Source: Spirosoma endbachense
GTDB taxonomy: Bacteria > Bacteroidota > Bacteroidia > Cytophagales > Spirosomataceae
DNA length: 64,000 nt
Reading direction: 5' to 3'
Assembly (NCBI RefSeq): GCF_010233585.1
Contig: NZ_CP045997.1
Coordinates: forward strand, 2,107,237 to 2,171,236
Under the pieces are notes generated by a model. That model made no database searches and had not been told where the DNA came from. It saw only the letters and a program-made list of their open reading frames with translations. Numbering within the stretch: the stretch's first letter is position 1; each line of letters starts with the position of its first letter. Shown piece after piece: positions 7,326 to 16,833 of the stretch. Made by a program: the position numbers and the translations under genes.

Positions 7326-9809
7326 TCAGTTTCCTTCCTTGAAAAATACCCGTTTCACGCGTTCGCTCACGCCCGTAAGAATTTCGTAAGGAATTGTTCC
7401 CATCTGCTGGGCTAGTTCAGTGATCCGGATTTCGTTTCCGAAGATGATCACATCATCGCCTTCAGCGGCAGATGCTTTGGTCACATCGATCATGGTCATG
7501 TCCATGCAGATGCTACCGACTGTTGGACAGCGTGTTCCGTTGACCCACACGTGCCCGACACCATTGCCAAGTCGGCGATCGTAACCGTCGGCATACCCGA
7601 TAGCGAGTGTAGCAATCCGGGCATCGTGATCCAATACGCCCCGGCGGCTATACCCAACCGACTCGCCCGCCGGTACTGTTTTGATCTGACTGATAACCGT
7701 GTGCAACGTGCCAACCGGCCGAACGGCATCTTTTTCAATCTGGCTTGACTCGACACCATACAGGCCAATGCCCAACCGAACCATATCGAGTCGGTATTCA
7801 GAGAATCGCACAATGCCCGCCGAATTCAGTAGGTGGCGCATTGGTCGATACCCCAGTCCGGCTTCAAGTGCGGCTGTAGCTCGTAAAAACGTTTCGTATT
7901 GCTGCTGCGAAAACGAGTTGAACTGCGCTTCATCGGCCCCTACCAGATGACTAAACACGGTCGCTATATGCAAATGGGGATAGTTTTTCAGATAGTCGAC
8001 AACGATCGGTATTTCGTTTTCCAAAAAACCAAGCCGGTGCATTCCGGTGTCGATTTTAAGGTGAAAAAGACTGGGTGCAGGAATCGGCGTCTCTGGCTGT
8101 TCACTTCGTGCGACAAAATTGGCCCACTCCTGAAGCATCCGAATGCTGTAAATCTCTGGCTCCAGCTTATATTCGAGAAGTGTCGCGAAGGTTTCGGGAG
8201 CAGGATTCATCACCATGATCGGCAATTCAATTCCATTCTGGCGAAGCGACACACCTTCATCGGCATAGGCTACGGCCAGGTAATCGACGCGGTGAAACTG
8301 CAACAGTTGAGCCACTTCGGCGCTGCCACTGCCATAAGCAAATGCCTTCACCATCACCATGATTTTCGTATCGGACCCAACCTTTTCCCGGTAATAGTTC
8401 AGGTTATGCGTCAGTGCATCGAGATTGATTTCGAGCAGCGTTCCGTGCACTTTTCGTTGCAGTCGGTTTACGATCCGCTCAAAAGAGAAAGGCCGGGCAC
8501 CCTTCACCAGAATATCGCTATCCCGTAAATTATTGACCGGGAATGTCGTCAGAAATTGATCGGTTGTGTCGAAGAAAACGCTATTATCGGCAAAAAAACG
8601 ACGATTCCGGCTAACTACCGGACCAATCCCGATGAACTGATCGACGCTGTTTGCTTCAATCAGGCTGGCAACCTGTTCGTAGAGATCTTCTTCCTGTTGA
8701 CCCGACTGGAGCACATCAGACAGAATTACGGCCCGATGCTTGCGGGTACTTTGCTGATGGAGAAAGCTGAGCGCGAGTTGCAGACCAGCCACATCGTTGT
8801 TATACGAATCGTCGATCAGCACGCAGTTATTAATCCCCTCTTTCAGTTCAAGTCGCATCGAAACGGGCCGGAGCCGGTTCAATCGACTTTGCAACGAATC
8901 GGCATCCAAAACCCGCAACGTCAGCATTGTTACGATGCAATGAATCAAATCTTCGACTGATGCCGGGTCAGTAAAAGGCAGTTTCAAGGTAAAGGTGCCC
9001 GATGGGCCACTGATCGATAGCTGATCCTGCTGCAAAGTAGCCTGATAAACAGCACTTTTGCCCGTCAATGACCAGGTAATGAACCGCATATGGGCATTAA
9101 CCGCTTTGAGAAGCATGTTAACCTCTTCATCGATCTGGGTATAATCAGCGCAGTAGACCAGCGTACCGGAGTGAATGAACAGTCGAAGTTTCTCGGCAAT
9201 TTTCTGCTTATGCGTTCGAAATCCTTCGTCATGGGCAGTGCCTATGTTGGTAAAGATGCCGATCGTGGGTCGTATGATTGCTTCCAGCGCCTGCATCTCG
9301 TGCGACTTCGAGATACCAGCTTCAAAGATTCCCAGCGTATGGCTCTCGTTGAGCTGATGGACCGATAGCGGGACGCCTAACTGTGAGTTATAACTTTTAG
9401 GGCTTTTGGCAACCACAAAGTCGTCGGCCAGTAACTGCGCCAGCCACTCTTTTACAATCGTTTTTCCATTGCTGCCCGTAATCCCAATAATTGGAATGCG
9501 AAACTGCCGCCGATGTTCAGATGCCAGCAGCTGCAACATCTGGAGACTGCTATCGGTCTCAATGAACTGAGCATCAGGATACGCCATAAATTCGCTCCGG
9601 CGATCGGGCGTCAGAGCTGCCCGCTCGACAACGAAATGCCTGATTCCTTTCTGATACAATTCACCAATGAAGTCGTGTGCATCGTGGTGTTCACCCTGAA
9701 TGGCAAAAAAAACGGTATTACCCAACTGAGCCGCAGAAGCCTGTTCGCCAACCTGCCGGGAATCGGTAATCCACTGAAGATTATCTAATTGAAGTTCCTG
9801 AGTTGTCAT
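7326..9809 (-). CDS. murF-alr: bifunctional UDP-MurNAc-tripeptide:D-Ala-D-Ala ligase / alanine racemase
   Basis: 827 residues with two fused enzymes of the same pathway. Residues 1-450 are MurF: the ATP-binding P-loop is GITGSNGKT (Lys116), and the Mur ligase central motifs FEAGISKSHEM and LIDDSYNND follow. Residues about 455-827 are a PLP alanine racemase: the PLP lysine is Lys488 in MVKAFAYGSG, the substrate-side motif HRLGF follows, and GYSRRG carries the second catalytic tyrosine. The protein makes D-alanine and adds D-Ala-D-Ala to the peptidoglycan precursor in the cytoplasm. This fusion is known in Bacteroidota, so it supports the taxonomic assignment. A strong ribosome binding site precedes the start. 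Confidence 0.95.
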   Translation of the reverse strand: MTTQELQLDNLQWITDSRQVGEQASAAQLGNTVFFAIQGEHHDAHDFIGELYQKGIRHFVVERAALTPDRRSEFMAYPDAQFIETDSSLQMLQLLASEHRRQFRIPIIGITGSNGKTIVKEWLAQLLADDFVVAKSPKSYNSQLGVPLSVHQLNESHTLGIFEAGISKSHEMQALEAIIRPTIGIFTNIGTAHDEGFRTHKQKIAEKLRLFIHSGTLVYCADYTQIDEEVNMLLKAVNAHMRFITWSLTGKSAVYQATLQQDQLSISGPSGTFTLKLPFTDPASVEDLIHCIVTMLTLRVLDADSLQSRLNRLRPVSMRLELKEGINNCVLIDDSYNNDVAGLQLALSFLHQQSTRKHRAVILSDVLQSGQQEEDLYEQVASLIEANSVDQFIGIGPVVSRNRRFFADNSVFFDTTDQFLTTFPVNNLRDSDILVKGARPFSFERIVNRLQRKVHGTLLEINLDALTHNLNYYREKVGSDTKIMVMVKAFAYGSGSAEVAQLLQFHRVDYLAVAYADEGVSLRQNGIELPIMVMNPAPETFATLLEYKLEPEIYSIRMLQEWANFVARSEQPETPIPAPSLFHLKIDTGMHRLGFLENEIPIVVDYLKNYPHLHIATVFSHLVGADEAQFNSFSQQQYETFLRATAALEAGLGYRPMRHLLNSAGIVRFSEYRLDMVRLGIGLYGVESSQIEKDAVRPVGTLHTVISQIKTVPAGESVGYSRRGVLDHDARIATLAIGYADGYDRRLGNGVGHVWVNGTRCPTVGSICMDMTMIDVTKASAAEGDDVIIFGNEIRITELAQQMGTIPYEILTGVSERVKRVFFKEGN

Positions 9810-9813
9810 AAAT

Positions 9814-9819
9814 CCTCCC
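9814..9819 (-). promoter_or_regulatory. strong Shine-Dalgarno site of murF-alr
   Basis: On the minus strand GGGAGG stands four bases before the ATG at 9809. Most genes in this window lack a recognisable Shine-Dalgarno site, as is usual in Bacteroidota, so this one is an exception and fixes the murF-alr start. Confidence 0.6.
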
Positions 9820-9906
9820 TGTAGACCCTAGCCGTTCAACAAATGAACGAGCATAAATTAGCGAATAGCCAATGTCTATAGTTGACTGGTTAATTAAATT
9901 CGGCCG

Positions 9907-10989
9907 TTACATCCAGCCACGTCGTCTGAAATAAATTACTTCGGCTATGGCCAAAGCTCCCATACTAAAAAGAACCCAAAAGTAGCCGGTTTTGGTGCGA
10001 AGTTCGGGCATATTCTCGAAGTTCATACCATAAATTCCGGCAATGAATGTGAGGGGAATAAAAATGGCCGACACGATTGTCAGCGTTTTCATGACTGAGT
10101 TCATTCGGTTGCTGACAATGGAATAATACACATCCATGAGCCCCGAAATAAGCTCGCGATAAGAATCGAGGGATTCAACAATCTGGTTAACATGGTCGGC
10201 CAGATCGCGCAGGTAAGGCAGCGTACTATGCTGAATCAGAGGTGATTCTTCGCGCAGCAGTACACCGATCATATCGCGTAGTGGGTAAACCGTCCGGCGG
10301 ATAAAGGTCAGCTCGCGTTTCAGGGTATAGAGCACTGCCAGTGTTTGCTGATTGGCACGTTCCTTCACAATTTCCTCCTCCAGTTCATCCATTTTTTCGC
10401 CAATTCGTTCCGTGATCAGTAAGTAATGGTCTACGATCACATCCATCAGCGCATAGAGCAAATAGTCGGCACCGTTGCGCCGGGTCTTCCCCGACGAGGC
10501 TTTGATGCGGTCGATCACCGGCTGAAAAACGTCGTTTGTACGCTCTTCCTGAAACGAAATCAGGTAGTTTTTGCCCAGAATAAGACTTATATGTTCAACA
10601 TCGATCTCCTGCCGCTGGCGGCTGTGGTGCAGCATCTTAAGCGTTACATACACCACCGTATCGTCATAGAGGTCAATTTTGGGCTTCTGCTCAGTGTTCA
10701 TCACATCTTCGAGCAGTAAGGGGTGCAGATGATAAGACTGGCCAATGGTGGAAACGACCTTCTGCTCGTGAATACCATCGACGTTAAGCCAGTTGACGTA
10801 GGGTGAATGAGGATCGGGTAACCGGCATTCGCTTAATTTTTTGCCGTCATTCAGGTGATATTCGGTTGCATTATATTCGATTCGTTTGATTTTGGTCGCG
10901 TGTTCGATTTCTGCACCTACATAGGTGAGCGTACCGGGAGAAGTGCCAAGTGTTTTCTCGGCCGAGCGATAGCGTCGGTGTCTCGACAT
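9907..10989 (-). CDS. corA: CorA family magnesium/cobalt transporter
   Basis: 360 residues. A large N-terminal cytoplasmic alpha/beta domain and long helices are followed by two C-terminal transmembrane helices. The signature GMN motif is at 321-323 (IYGMNFENMPEL), directly after TM1 (about 297-320), and TM2 (about 335-353) ends in a basic tail. CorA forms a pentameric inner-membrane channel for Mg2+ (also Co2+ and Ni2+). The gene is divergent from the lipoprotein gene across a 198-bp spacer, which probably carries both promoters. Confidence 0.93.
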   Translation of the reverse strand: MSRHRRYRSAEKTLGTSPGTLTYVGAEIEHATKIKRIEYNATEYHLNDGKKLSECRLPDPHSPYVNWLNVDGIHEQKVVSTIGQSYHLHPLLLEDVMNTEQKPKIDLYDDTVVYVTLKMLHHSRQRQEIDVEHISLILGKNYLISFQEERTNDVFQPVIDRIKASSGKTRRNGADYLLYALMDVIVDHYLLITERIGEKMDELEEEIVKERANQQTLAVLYTLKRELTFIRRTVYPLRDMIGVLLREESPLIQHSTLPYLRDLADHVNQIVESLDSYRELISGLMDVYYSIVSNRMNSVMKTLTIVSAIFIPLTFIAGIYGMNFENMPELRTKTGYFWVLFSMGALAIAEVIYFRRRGWM

Positions 10990-11187
10990 AGATGATCGGT
11001 TGAACCTGGTTTATAATGTTCGGATAAGATCCATGCAAGCCACCGGTAGCGCCACTTTTTGCACTGTCACGAGCCGGAAACGGTAAACCGAAAACCGACC
11101 TTCTAAACCAGCAGCTTATTTTATAGGTCAAAGATAAACCAACTACCGCGTGCATTGTCGAATGTTCAGAAAATCGTATTTTAGTCT

Positions 11188-12354
11188 ATGTTTCGCCTTC
11201 TTCTACTCTTCGTTACAATAACTACAGTCCTAACCGCCTGTAGCAGTGGCCAGACAGCCTTTAGGCATGGCCATTTCGATCTGGCTGTCAAACAAGCCTC
11301 TCATCGGCTCAACGGCTGGCGCGGATTAACCAAACGGGGTTATACTATAGCACCACTGGTGCTGAAACAGGCATTTGCCCGTGCCTATGAAGAACACCAA
11401 ACGGCCATCCGGAAATTGTCGTCTCCGGCCAACACCGATGCATTCCGTTGGGAAGTTGTTCATACAGAATACGAAAAGCTGCAAACCCTTACCGACAACG
11501 CCCGAACCTGCACTGCCTGTGCCGACTGGCTGGCGGCTTACCCGGTTTCGTATGCCGATCGTCAACTGGAAATCCGTCAACTGGCTGCTGGCGACCGCTA
11601 CGACGTGGCTGAACAGGCTTTTGCCTACCGGGAAGACAATCGACAGGCGGCTAAAGATGCCTATGTCAATTATCAGAAAGCTCTGTCGTGGGTATCCGGC
11701 TTTCGGCAGGCCCACGCTAAAGCCGAAGATGCCCTTCCCTTCGCCATTCTGCGCGTTGTTGTTGAACCCTTATCACCTACTTCTGAAATCAGTCCAGGGG
11801 ATAATCAGGAATTGCAGAATCTGATTTTTCGTCAGATTAACCCGACCGATGCGCCGTCCAAATTTGTGCGGCTCTACCACCCCGACGAATCGGCAGGCGA
11901 TGGCTTTCCGATTCATCAGGCTGTACAGATGCAGGTTTCGAATTATCAGCCCTATAGCGATAACACATCATCATCGTCGACAACGGTATACAGCAGTCAG
12001 ACCTACAAGGTGGGCGAAAAGAAAATCAATGACTCGACAAAGGTCGACATTATGGAAAAAGTAAGCGGCACGCTGACAACCTACCAACGAACAATCAGGG
12101 CCGAACTATCACTTCGCCTGCGAGCCATTGACACACAAACCGGACAAACACGCTGGGAAGATACCATCTGGGAAACCCGCGACTGGAAAACGGAGTGGCA
12201 AACGTTCAGTGGCGACGACCGTGCCCTGAATGGCCACTCGCTGGCCAGTGCCAGTCTATTTGCTCCCTCCCGCTGGTCGCTCTACGATAGTATGCGCGAT
12301 GAACTGGCCGACGACGTTGTTCGACGATTACGCCAGAAGTACTCCAGCGATTAA
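11188..12354 (+). CDS. lipoprotein of unknown function
   Basis: 388 residues. The start MFRLLLLFVTITTVLTACSS is a lipoprotein signal peptide with lipobox LTAC, so the mature protein begins at Cys18 and is lipid-anchored. The middle is helical and contains a CTAC motif (about residues 109-112) that could form a redox or structural disulfide. The C-terminal half is mixed, with a serine-rich low-complexity stretch (DNTSSSSTTVYSS) and a region that speaks of beta strands (LSLRLRAIDTQTGQTRWEDTIWE). That last part faintly resembles domains of envelope lipoproteins that report on oxidised or assembled surface structures. I do not recognise the family. It stands alone between corA (divergent) and the regulator gene. 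Confidence 0.75.
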   Translation: MFRLLLLFVTITTVLTACSSGQTAFRHGHFDLAVKQASHRLNGWRGLTKRGYTIAPLVLKQAFARAYEEHQTAIRKLSSPANTDAFRWEVVHTEYEKLQTLTDNARTCTACADWLAAYPVSYADRQLEIRQLAAGDRYDVAEQAFAYREDNRQAAKDAYVNYQKALSWVSGFRQAHAKAEDALPFAILRVVVEPLSPTSEISPGDNQELQNLIFRQINPTDAPSKFVRLYHPDESAGDGFPIHQAVQMQVSNYQPYSDNTSSSSTTVYSSQTYKVGEKKINDSTKVDIMEKVSGTLTTYQRTIRAELSLRLRAIDTQTGQTRWEDTIWETRDWKTEWQTFSGDDRALNGHSLASASLFAPSRWSLYDSMRDELADDVVRRLRQKYSSD

Positions 12355-12722
12355 GCAAACGCATTACCCGTACTGGCTAAGTCAGTCTATGACAAAGCTG
12401 CGTTAAAAACGCCTGTAAAGCAGCAGTTTAAACATTCGCTACTTAGAGCCAATTATTAGATAAATACAATTTTCAGCTACAATTTTTACGCAATAACTAG
12501 TAGGTCAAATGAGCCCAAATGTAACTACACCTATTTTTTTTACAACAATTTCCGGCAGTTATCCTTTTCTGGCAACGTTCCCGGCAACGATTGCATAAAA
12601 AAAGTCCGTCATATCTTTCGCTTTGTCCAGTATTCTTTGGAAGCTTATAGCTGCCTACTATTTATAGATTATATAGAATAGGCATAGTTCATCTTAGAAT
12701 AATCACTAAAACCTCAAGGATT
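12355..12722. other. intergenic region upstream of the GntR-type regulator
   Basis: This 368-bp A+T-rich spacer separates the lipoprotein gene from the regulator. A 5-bp stem (GCGTTAAAAACGC) near 12409 is too short to call a terminator with confidence. AAGGA at 12716-12720, just before the ATG at 12723, is a plausible ribosome binding site. I see no open reading frame or repeat of note, and no clear TAnnTTTG promoter box. Confidence 0.4.
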
Positions 12723-13817
12723 ATGCTAGCTAAGTTTCCTTCTGATACGTACAGTCGGCGTCAGGCTTATGGTTTTATTGATGTTTACGCCAATTCAGCC
12801 TCTCCGCTCTATAAGCTTCAGTTTAACCCGAAAGACAAAACGCCCAAGTATAAACAGATTGTCCAATCAGTCATCACTGATATTGAACGGGGCGTATTGA
12901 AAAATAAGGAGCAACTCCCATCCATCAGCGAACTAAGTGCCGAGTATTATCTGGCTCGGGATACGGTCGAGAAGGCGTATCGGGAGCTTCGGGAACAGGG
13001 CTACATTACCTCTGTACAGGGAAAAGGCTACTATGTGCAAACGAGCACGACTGCCAAGCTGAAAATTCTGCTCATTTTCAACAAGTTAAGCTCGTATAAA
13101 AAAATCATTTATTATGCTTTCCTGAAAGCACTCGGCGATAAAGCGACCGTCGATCTTCAGATTCACCATTATAGCGCATATCACTTTCAGGAAATCATCG
13201 AGAAGAATCTGGGCAAATACAATTATTATGTTGTGATGCCGCATTTTACGCAGGATCTCGACAAAGCAGATTACATGCAGGTCCTCGAAACGATTCCTTC
13301 CCATGAACTGGTCCTGCTTGATAAGGATGTACTTGAGTTGTCGGGAACTCCGCTGAGCGTCTATCAGAACTTTGACAAGGACATTTGCGGAGCGCTGGAG
13401 AATGCCCAGGATCTGCTGCATAAATACAAACGCATGGTGCTTATCCTGCCAAGCGATGGGAACTATCCCGTTGAAATTGCACACGGGTTTCGCTCGTTCT
13501 GTATCAATTTCAACAAAGAATTCAGCATCAAGGAACACGCTACCGACGAGCATCTTGATGCGGGCACAGCTTACGTAGTCATTGAAGAAACGGATCTCTC
13601 GGAACTGGTCAAAAAAGTCAGGCGAACCAATTACTCGCTGGGTCGCGAAATCGGGGTTATATCCTTCAATGAAACAACGCTGAAAGAATTGCTAAATATA
13701 ACCGTCGTTACAACCGATTTTGAAGCAATGGGCTTTACTGCGGCCTCCCTACTCCTTGATAATAAACACATTAAAGTCAAAAACCCGTTCTACATGATCC
13801 GGCGCGGATCGCTCTGA
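12723..13817 (+). CDS. GntR-family transcriptional regulator with LacI-type sugar-binding domain
   Basis: 364 residues. The winged helix-turn-helix covers about 40-110: YKQIVQSVITDIERGVL, then LPSISELSAEYYLARDTVEKAYRELREQGYI and the wing SVQGKGYYV, typical of GntR. The remainder (about 115-364) looks like a periplasmic-binding-protein-type effector domain as in LacI regulators, an arrangement common in Bacteroidota sugar regulators. It is next to, and convergent with, the pectin-utilisation genes, ending 7 bp from the GH28 gene, so I infer that it controls them in response to a sugar. This locus has no hybrid two-component regulator or SusR-like gene within the window. Confidence 0.88.
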   Translation: MLAKFPSDTYSRRQAYGFIDVYANSASPLYKLQFNPKDKTPKYKQIVQSVITDIERGVLKNKEQLPSISELSAEYYLARDTVEKAYRELREQGYITSVQGKGYYVQTSTTAKLKILLIFNKLSSYKKIIYYAFLKALGDKATVDLQIHHYSAYHFQEIIEKNLGKYNYYVVMPHFTQDLDKADYMQVLETIPSHELVLLDKDVLELSGTPLSVYQNFDKDICGALENAQDLLHKYKRMVLILPSDGNYPVEIAHGFRSFCINFNKEFSIKEHATDEHLDAGTAYVVIEETDLSELVKKVRRTNYSLGREIGVISFNETTLKELLNITVVTTDFEAMGFTAASLLLDNKHIKVKNPFYMIRRGSL

Positions 13818-13824
13818 AATACAG

Positions 13825-15228
13825 TTAAAAGCTAACTCCCGAGCTGTTTTTGATGCCTACAGGGCTGCTGTCTTTGGCGGTGATGTGTACATTTTCGAGT
13901 TTCCAGCTTTGGGCATAATTGATTTCACCGGCCGTTGCCGCCGAAATCGACACGTTTTTCAGCGCGAAATTTTCCAGCAATGATTCGGCAAGTCCTGCCG
14001 CCATAATGCCTCGTTTCGCATCGGTTACAGTCAGATCAGAAATGTTGATCCTCCGAAAGTGGGGTATCCCCTTGCTGGCTGGCTCTACTTTGTGGAGCAT
14101 CGCTTTCCAGTGAGGAGGTAACGTTGCTTCGGTATAGCCTTCGGGCAGCGTCGAATAACTATAGCTCGGGTTCCAGTTCATCGTTACCTCAACCGGTACA
14201 CCCACCCCATCCATCGAAATTCGTTCCAGATAAATATCCTCTACCGTTCCGCCACGGGTCATAGCTGACTTCAGCCGAATGCCAACGCCCGTTCCTTTGG
14301 CCTTCAGATTCCGGGCAAGTACATGTCGTATACTGCCCGACGTTTCGCTCCCGAAGGTAATGAGCCCACCGCCCGCTCCGGATATGCAGTCGCGAATGAC
14401 CACGTATTCTGTTGGCCGATTGACGCGGAGACCATCCCAGTCGCGACCTGCTTTGAGACAAAAATTATCGTCGTTGCAGTCAATATCGCAGTTTTGGACC
14501 AGAATGTAGGTTGATGAGTCGATATCGACGCCATCCGTGCTGGGTCCGTGACCACCTATGTTATTACGAATGATCAGACCATCGGCTGTTACGTGATTGG
14601 AGTACAAAATATGCACTGTCCAGAAACCCGCCTGCTGCAATGTAATGCCCTTGAGGGTGATGTTCGATGAGTTTGAAACGAGCACGGTTCGGGGCCGTTT
14701 GCAGTCATAGTCAACAATCCAGCGTAACCCTTTCTTCTCATACTCTTTTCGCATGGCCCAGTAGCTATCCCAGAAAACCCGCCCCTGCGCATTGACCGTC
14801 CCTTCCCCGACAATGGCTACGTTTGTCTGGTCGATAACATTGATCAGTGCGGCAGGCCATCGCATTTCAATGCCAGCCACGCGGGTATCAATTTCCGGAT
14901 AATCGGCCAGAGACTGGCTTCCCAGCAATTCCACGCCCTTGTCGAGTCGTAACGTAACATTCATTTTGAGGAACAGCGAACCCGTTACATACTGCCCTGA
15001 TTTAAAGGTGACTACTCCTCCCCCTTTGGCTGCACAGGCATCGATGGTGGCCTGAATTGCTTTCGTTTCGAGCGTTTTCCCATCGCCTACTGCGCCATAG
15101 TCTTCAGTTTTAAACACCGTCTTTTGGGTAGGTATCGTTTGCGCTCCAACCTGCTTCACCCAGGGCAGTGGCTCCGGTGCAGTCAGACTGTTCGACAGCA
15201 AAATCAAGAGCGAAAAGAAGAGGATCAT
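13825..15228 (-). CDS. GH28 family glycoside hydrolase (polygalacturonase-like), exported
   Basis: 467 residues with a signal peptide at about 1-17. The protein is a right-handed beta-helix typical of GH28, starting with YGAVGDGKTLETKAIQATID. Family acidic residues are present: Asp232 (STDGVDID) and Asp253/Asp254 (CNDDNFCLKAG); the substrate-binding Arg318-Lys320 (GIRLKSA) is also present. The usual GHG histidine is replaced by alanine in SGAGGGLITFGS (Ala285). GH28 enzymes cut galacturonan or rhamnogalacturonan backbones or release terminal sugars. It is the last gene of the SusC-SusD-GH28 run. A 17-bp stem-loop lies between it and susD. Confidence 0.9.
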   Translation of the reverse strand: MILFFSLLILLSNSLTAPEPLPWVKQVGAQTIPTQKTVFKTEDYGAVGDGKTLETKAIQATIDACAAKGGGVVTFKSGQYVTGSLFLKMNVTLRLDKGVELLGSQSLADYPEIDTRVAGIEMRWPAALINVIDQTNVAIVGEGTVNAQGRVFWDSYWAMRKEYEKKGLRWIVDYDCKRPRTVLVSNSSNITLKGITLQQAGFWTVHILYSNHVTADGLIIRNNIGGHGPSTDGVDIDSSTYILVQNCDIDCNDDNFCLKAGRDWDGLRVNRPTEYVVIRDCISGAGGGLITFGSETSGSIRHVLARNLKAKGTGVGIRLKSAMTRGGTVEDIYLERISMDGVGVPVEVTMNWNPSYSYSTLPEGYTEATLPPHWKAMLHKVEPASKGIPHFRRINISDLTVTDAKRGIMAAGLAESLLENFALKNVSISAATAGEINYAQSWKLENVHITAKDSSPVGIKNSSGVSF

Positions 15229-15257
15229 GGGTTATAGTTGGTCATTTAACAAATGAA

Positions 15258-15314
15258 AAGTTGGTAATTGGGTAGACTGTCTACTGATGTAGACCTTTAC
15301 CCAATTACCAACTT
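15258..15314. terminator. 17-bp perfect stem-loop between susD and the GH28 gene
   Basis: The arms 15258-15274 and 15298-15314 are perfectly complementary (AAGTTGGTAATTGGGTA and its reverse complement) with a 23-nt loop that holds a smaller TCTAC/GTAGA pair. No T-run follows on either side. In a SusC-SusD operon this position often holds an mRNA-stabilising or attenuating hairpin that lowers expression of the downstream enzyme relative to SusC/D; that role here is inference. Confidence 0.6.
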
Positions 15315-15319
15315 CACGC

Positions 15320-16819
15320 TTAATAGCCCGCGTTCTGCGTATATAAACCAGGTTTTGTGTCCAGTTCAGCCTGTGGCACCGGATAGATGATATAGTTTTT
15401 CTGGAATGGCTGCATCTGTTTCTGGGTATCTTCGGCCGCAATCCAGGCCGTTATGATTGCTTCAATCTGGCCGCTTCGGACCAGATCATGCCAGCGGGAC
15501 CCTTCGCCAACAAACTCCTTCCGGCGCTCCTGCAACAGCTGCGACAAGGTCACATTGGTGATGGCAGGCAAACCCGCCCGAACCCGTACCTGATTGACAA
15601 TGGCATCCACATCGGCCTGCGTGCCGCCCGTCGCTCCCCGTAAAATACACTCAGCCTTTAGCATCAGTATGTCCGTATAGCGATAGACAATGAAGTTGAT
15701 AGGCCAGTCGAGTCGGTTATTGGTCGGTACCTTGGTCAGATCAACGTATTTCTTGACAAACGACCGGGTTTCAGCCACGCCATTGTAGGTATAACCCGAT
15801 TGAATGGTAAATGCTTTCCGTGTATCAGCAGTCGCGTAAGCATTCAGCAAATCGACCGATACCGGGCGAATCGTTAGCCCGCCCTGAGTTGCTTTCCCGT
15901 TAGACTGAAACCAGGTATCGGGCACCAGAACCCAGGGAAACGTGCCCCCTACTACCGGAGTAAGCCCATTGGCATACTGTACATCAAAAATAACCTCAGC
16001 GTTATTTTCATTCGTGAACGAGAAAATGTTGGTGAAAGGCGTAATGAATGAAAACTTACCACTCGCAATGATTTCATTCAGCACCGTTAACGCCTGCGAC
16101 CATTCGTTCAGGCCCAGGCCAGGCCCTTCAATATCGTAGGTGGGTCCCGAACGGGTCATATACACCAGCGCCAGAGCCGCTTTGGCAGCATACTTCGTTG
16201 CCCGGCCTTTGTCGGCAGCGGCATAGGTTTCGGGCAGATTCGTTGCCGCAAAAGTCAGGTCCGACAGAATGAGCGTGTATACATCCTTTACGGGACTCCG
16301 TGGAATCGACAGGGCTTCGTTGGCCGTAACGGGATGATCGATAATGGGCACCTTACCGAAAAAACGTACCAGATCGAAGTAGAAAAACGCCCGTAAGAAT
16401 TTAGCTTCGGCCTCCAGTCGGGTTTTCAGGCTAACATCCGTAATCAGCTTTCCATTTTTCTGCAATTGATCCAGCAGCACATTCGCCCGGTAGATTCCAT
16501 TGAAATTGGTCGACCAGGCTTCCGATACATAAACATTACCCGCGATACTTTTCTGGAAACTATTGATGCCTTCCCAGTCGCGAACGCCCCCATCCGAAAC
16601 GGCGTATAGGTTGTCGGAGCGGGTTTCGGAGAGATTCAGTTGCCGATCCGGATAGCCTCTCAGATCGCTGTAGATGGCGTTACTGGCCTGCAAAAAATCG
16701 TTAGTCTGCGAATAAAACGTCGATGTCGTAGCCGATGAGATCGGCACCTGATTCAAATCGCCGGTACAGGAGGCCAGCACGGCCAGAAGCGCTACTATAT
16801 ATAATGCTGTATTTTTCAT
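15320..16819 (-). CDS. susD-like: SusD/RagB-family glycan-binding outer-membrane lipoprotein
   Basis: 499 residues. The lipobox LASC at about 15-18 marks a lipoprotein. The N-terminal part (LNQVPISSATTSTFY, then the TPR-like LEAEAKFLRAFFYFDLVRFFG) and the C-terminal region (RRKEFVGEGSRWHDLVRSG and YPVPQAEL) are classic SusD signatures. SusD sits on the cell surface as a lid over its SusC barrel and binds oligosaccharide. It starts 14 bp after the SusC gene on the same strand, so the two are co-transcribed. The substrate is inferred to be a pectin fragment from the flanking enzymes. Confidence 0.95.
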   Translation of the reverse strand: MKNTALYIVALLAVLASCTGDLNQVPISSATTSTFYSQTNDFLQASNAIYSDLRGYPDRQLNLSETRSDNLYAVSDGGVRDWEGINSFQKSIAGNVYVSEAWSTNFNGIYRANVLLDQLQKNGKLITDVSLKTRLEAEAKFLRAFFYFDLVRFFGKVPIIDHPVTANEALSIPRSPVKDVYTLILSDLTFAATNLPETYAAADKGRATKYAAKAALALVYMTRSGPTYDIEGPGLGLNEWSQALTVLNEIIASGKFSFITPFTNIFSFTNENNAEVIFDVQYANGLTPVVGGTFPWVLVPDTWFQSNGKATQGGLTIRPVSVDLLNAYATADTRKAFTIQSGYTYNGVAETRSFVKKYVDLTKVPTNNRLDWPINFIVYRYTDILMLKAECILRGATGGTQADVDAIVNQVRVRAGLPAITNVTLSQLLQERRKEFVGEGSRWHDLVRSGQIEAIITAWIAAEDTQKQMQPFQKNYIIYPVPQAELDTKPGLYTQNAGY

Positions 16820-16833
16820 GGTTTTAAGGCTGG

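Noticed and set aside
7326..9809. MurF-alanine racemase fusion as a novelty
   Set aside because: The fusion is established in Bacteroidota, so it is a taxonomic marker and not a new finding.
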